The notes under the pieces were generated by a model that worked only from the letters and a program-made list of their open reading frames with translations, ran no database searches and was not told the DNA's origin. The translations under genes and the position numbers were made by a program. From NCBI GenBank assembly GCA_963590405.1, contig CAVAPE010000091.1, forward strand, positions 1 to 7,267: DNA of 7,267 nt, given 5' to 3'. Below are positions 6,214 to 7,267 of this stretch, piece by piece. Source of the stretch: Limisoma sp963590405 (GTDB taxonomy: Bacteria; Bacteroidota; Bacteroidia; Bacteroidales; Muribaculaceae). The number at the start of each line of letters is the position of its first letter. The stretch's first letter is position 1.

Positions 6214-7236
6214 ATGGAGAAAAACCGAGAATACAACGACATCGACACGATGATTGAGCGTTACCTGAACGACGCCAACGACACCGATGCAGTGCATTTT
6301 TTGCACAGTAAGGCACTGGAGTCGAGCGAACTGCGGCAGTACATCCGTGCCCACTTCGAAATCGTTTTTTCTTCATCCGTGGCAGCCTCAACTGAGAAGT
6401 TTGATGCCGACGGCGCATACCGCCGCTTCCAGAAGCGCATCAAAGCCGACGCAAAGAAGGAAAGCAAGCCGCGCCGCATGCGCCTTGTGCGCATCTTCCG
6501 CACGGCGGCAGCAATAATCCTCTTGGCTGTGCTTCCCTACATGGGCTACCGCTATGCCACAAGTCTTCAGCCTGACCTTGCCGCCGACATCTCGGTGACT
6601 ACCCCCGAAGGCTCACGCACACAGGTCGTCCTCCCCGACGGCACGAAGGTGTGGCTCAACGCTGGTTCCGACATCACCTACTCGCAGAGTTTCGGCATCG
6701 CCAACCGTCAGGTGCGCCTCTCGGGTGAAGCCTGCTTCGACGTGGTTCACAACGATGCCCTTCCGTTCACAGTGGCTACTGAGAGCGCAAAGGTGAAGGT
6801 GCTGGGCACATATTTCACTGTGGCTGACTACAAGGGCGAGGACAAACTCGTGGTCGACCTTATCCGCGGACGCGTGGATCTTGAAAGCAACAAGACATCG
6901 CAGCACGAGCAACTGCAATGCAACGAGCGCGTCGTAATGGACAAAGCCACTGGCAAGATGCAGAAGCGCAAAATCGACGCATCGCTCTCCGACGCATGGA
7001 CACACGGCGAAATCAACTTCGACGAGGTGCCGCTCGAACAGATTGCAAGGACGCTTGAGCGCACCTACAATGTCGAGATACAGATAGCACAACCACTGCG
7101 CAACAAGCCGTTCTACTACTCGTTCAACTCCGACGGGCTTACGCTGGAACAGGTGCTCACCACCTTGTCGCGCACGCAAAAACTTAAATTCAAGAAGATA
7201 AACAATGAAAGACTGAATACTTACCTGATATACTAA
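6214..7236 (+). CDS. FecR-family anti-sigma factor with C-terminal DUF4974-type domain
   Basis: This 340-residue single-pass inner-membrane protein is expected to hold the upstream ECF sigma factor and pass on a signal from an outer-membrane TonB-dependent receptor. The cytoplasmic N-terminus (1-92) has a helical start (YNDIDTMIERYLND) and a basic stretch before the membrane (KPRRMRLVRIFR). One helix lies at about 93-112. The periplasmic FecR domain (about 125-222) shows TPEGSRTQVVLPDGTKVWLN (130-149), LSGEACFDVVH (169-179), FTVATESAKVKVLGTYFTV (185-203) and LIRGRVDL (217-224). The C-terminal domain (about 262-337) starts WTHGEINFDEVPLEQIARTL and ends LTLEQVLTTLSRTQKLKFKK, the STN-like fold typical of Bacteroidetes anti-sigma factors. 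Length and order are normal and no domain is missing. The ATG at 6214 has an AT-rich, SD-less leader as elsewhere in the window. Confidence 0.95.
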   Translation: MEKNREYNDIDTMIERYLNDANDTDAVHFLHSKALESSELRQYIRAHFEIVFSSSVAASTEKFDADGAYRRFQKRIKADAKKESKPRRMRLVRIFRTAAAIILLAVLPYMGYRYATSLQPDLAADISVTTPEGSRTQVVLPDGTKVWLNAGSDITYSQSFGIANRQVRLSGEACFDVVHNDALPFTVATESAKVKVLGTYFTVADYKGEDKLVVDLIRGRVDLESNKTSQHEQLQCNERVVMDKATGKMQKRKIDASLSDAWTHGEINFDEVPLEQIARTLERTYNVEIQIAQPLRNKPFYYSFNSDGLTLEQVLTTLSRTQKLKFKKINNERLNTYLIY

Positions 7237-7260
7237 CCAACCTTATTATTTAATTATTAT

Positions 7261-7267
7261 ATGAACT
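7261..7267 (+). CDS. Possible start of the next gene (only two codons visible)
   Basis: An ATG at 7261 follows the anti-sigma stop by 24 nt, after an AT-rich leader (CTTATTATTTAATTATTAT) like those before other starts here. Only Met-Asn is visible. In Bacteroidetes, sigma/FecR pairs are usually followed by a SusC-like TonB-dependent receptor, often with a SusD-like lipoprotein, so that is the best guess. The sequence itself shows nothing about the product. Confidence 0.3.

Noticed and set aside
6613..7179. Long minus-strand open frame (188 codons) inside the anti-sigma gene
   Set aside because: It lies entirely within a gene with clear FecR motifs; the translation is His/Cys/Val-rich and resembles no family, as expected for the antisense of a C-ending-codon gene.

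Overview
The window looks like a Bacteroidales genome (Prevotella, Bacteroides or Muribaculaceae-like). The evidence is: no clear Shine-Dalgarno sequences, AT-rich leaders before start codons, a near-ideal Bacteroidetes promoter (TTTG, 20 bp, TATTTTTG), a Bacteroidetes-type ECF sigma factor followed by a FecR-like anti-sigma factor, and a chain-length regulator of the Wzz plus GNVR type. All recognised genes lie on the + strand. Genus cannot be decided from this sequence alone.

Region 1 (1 to 5368) is the downstream part of a Wzx/Wzy-type surface polysaccharide (capsule, exopolysaccharide or O-antigen) operon. It holds the C-terminal part of a Wzy/WaaL-like polymerase or ligase, a 715-residue polysaccharide co-polymerase whose C-terminal cytoplasmic domain resembles a tyrosine-kinase ATPase but has lost the catalytic residues, a GT4-family glycosyltransferase, and a Wzx-like flippase. 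Spacing is very tight (17-nt overlap, 10-nt gap, 6-nt gap), so these are almost certainly co-transcribed. Together they would add a sugar to the lipid-linked repeat unit (GT4), flip it (Wzx), polymerise it (Wzy) and control chain length (Wzz/PCP).

Region 2 (5369 to 5512) is a 144-nt AT-rich boundary. It has a weak hairpin plus T-tract that could end the polysaccharide operon, overlapping the promoter of the next unit.

Region 3 (5513 to 7267) is a cell-surface signalling cassette: an ECF sigma factor, a 104-nt spacer with a strong A/T-flanked hairpin, and a single-pass FecR-like anti-sigma factor with a C-terminal DUF4974-type domain. A start codon 24 nt after the anti-sigma gene, at the very end of the window, probably opens the next gene. 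By family precedent that would be a SusC-like TonB-dependent receptor, but only two codons are visible.

I found no RNA genes, CRISPR array, insertion sequence or clear mobile element, and no gene-free stretch longer than 144 nt. The gene content is mostly of known types. The most notable details are the apparent pseudokinase domain of the co-polymerase and the arrangement of hairpins and promoter around the sigma factor gene.
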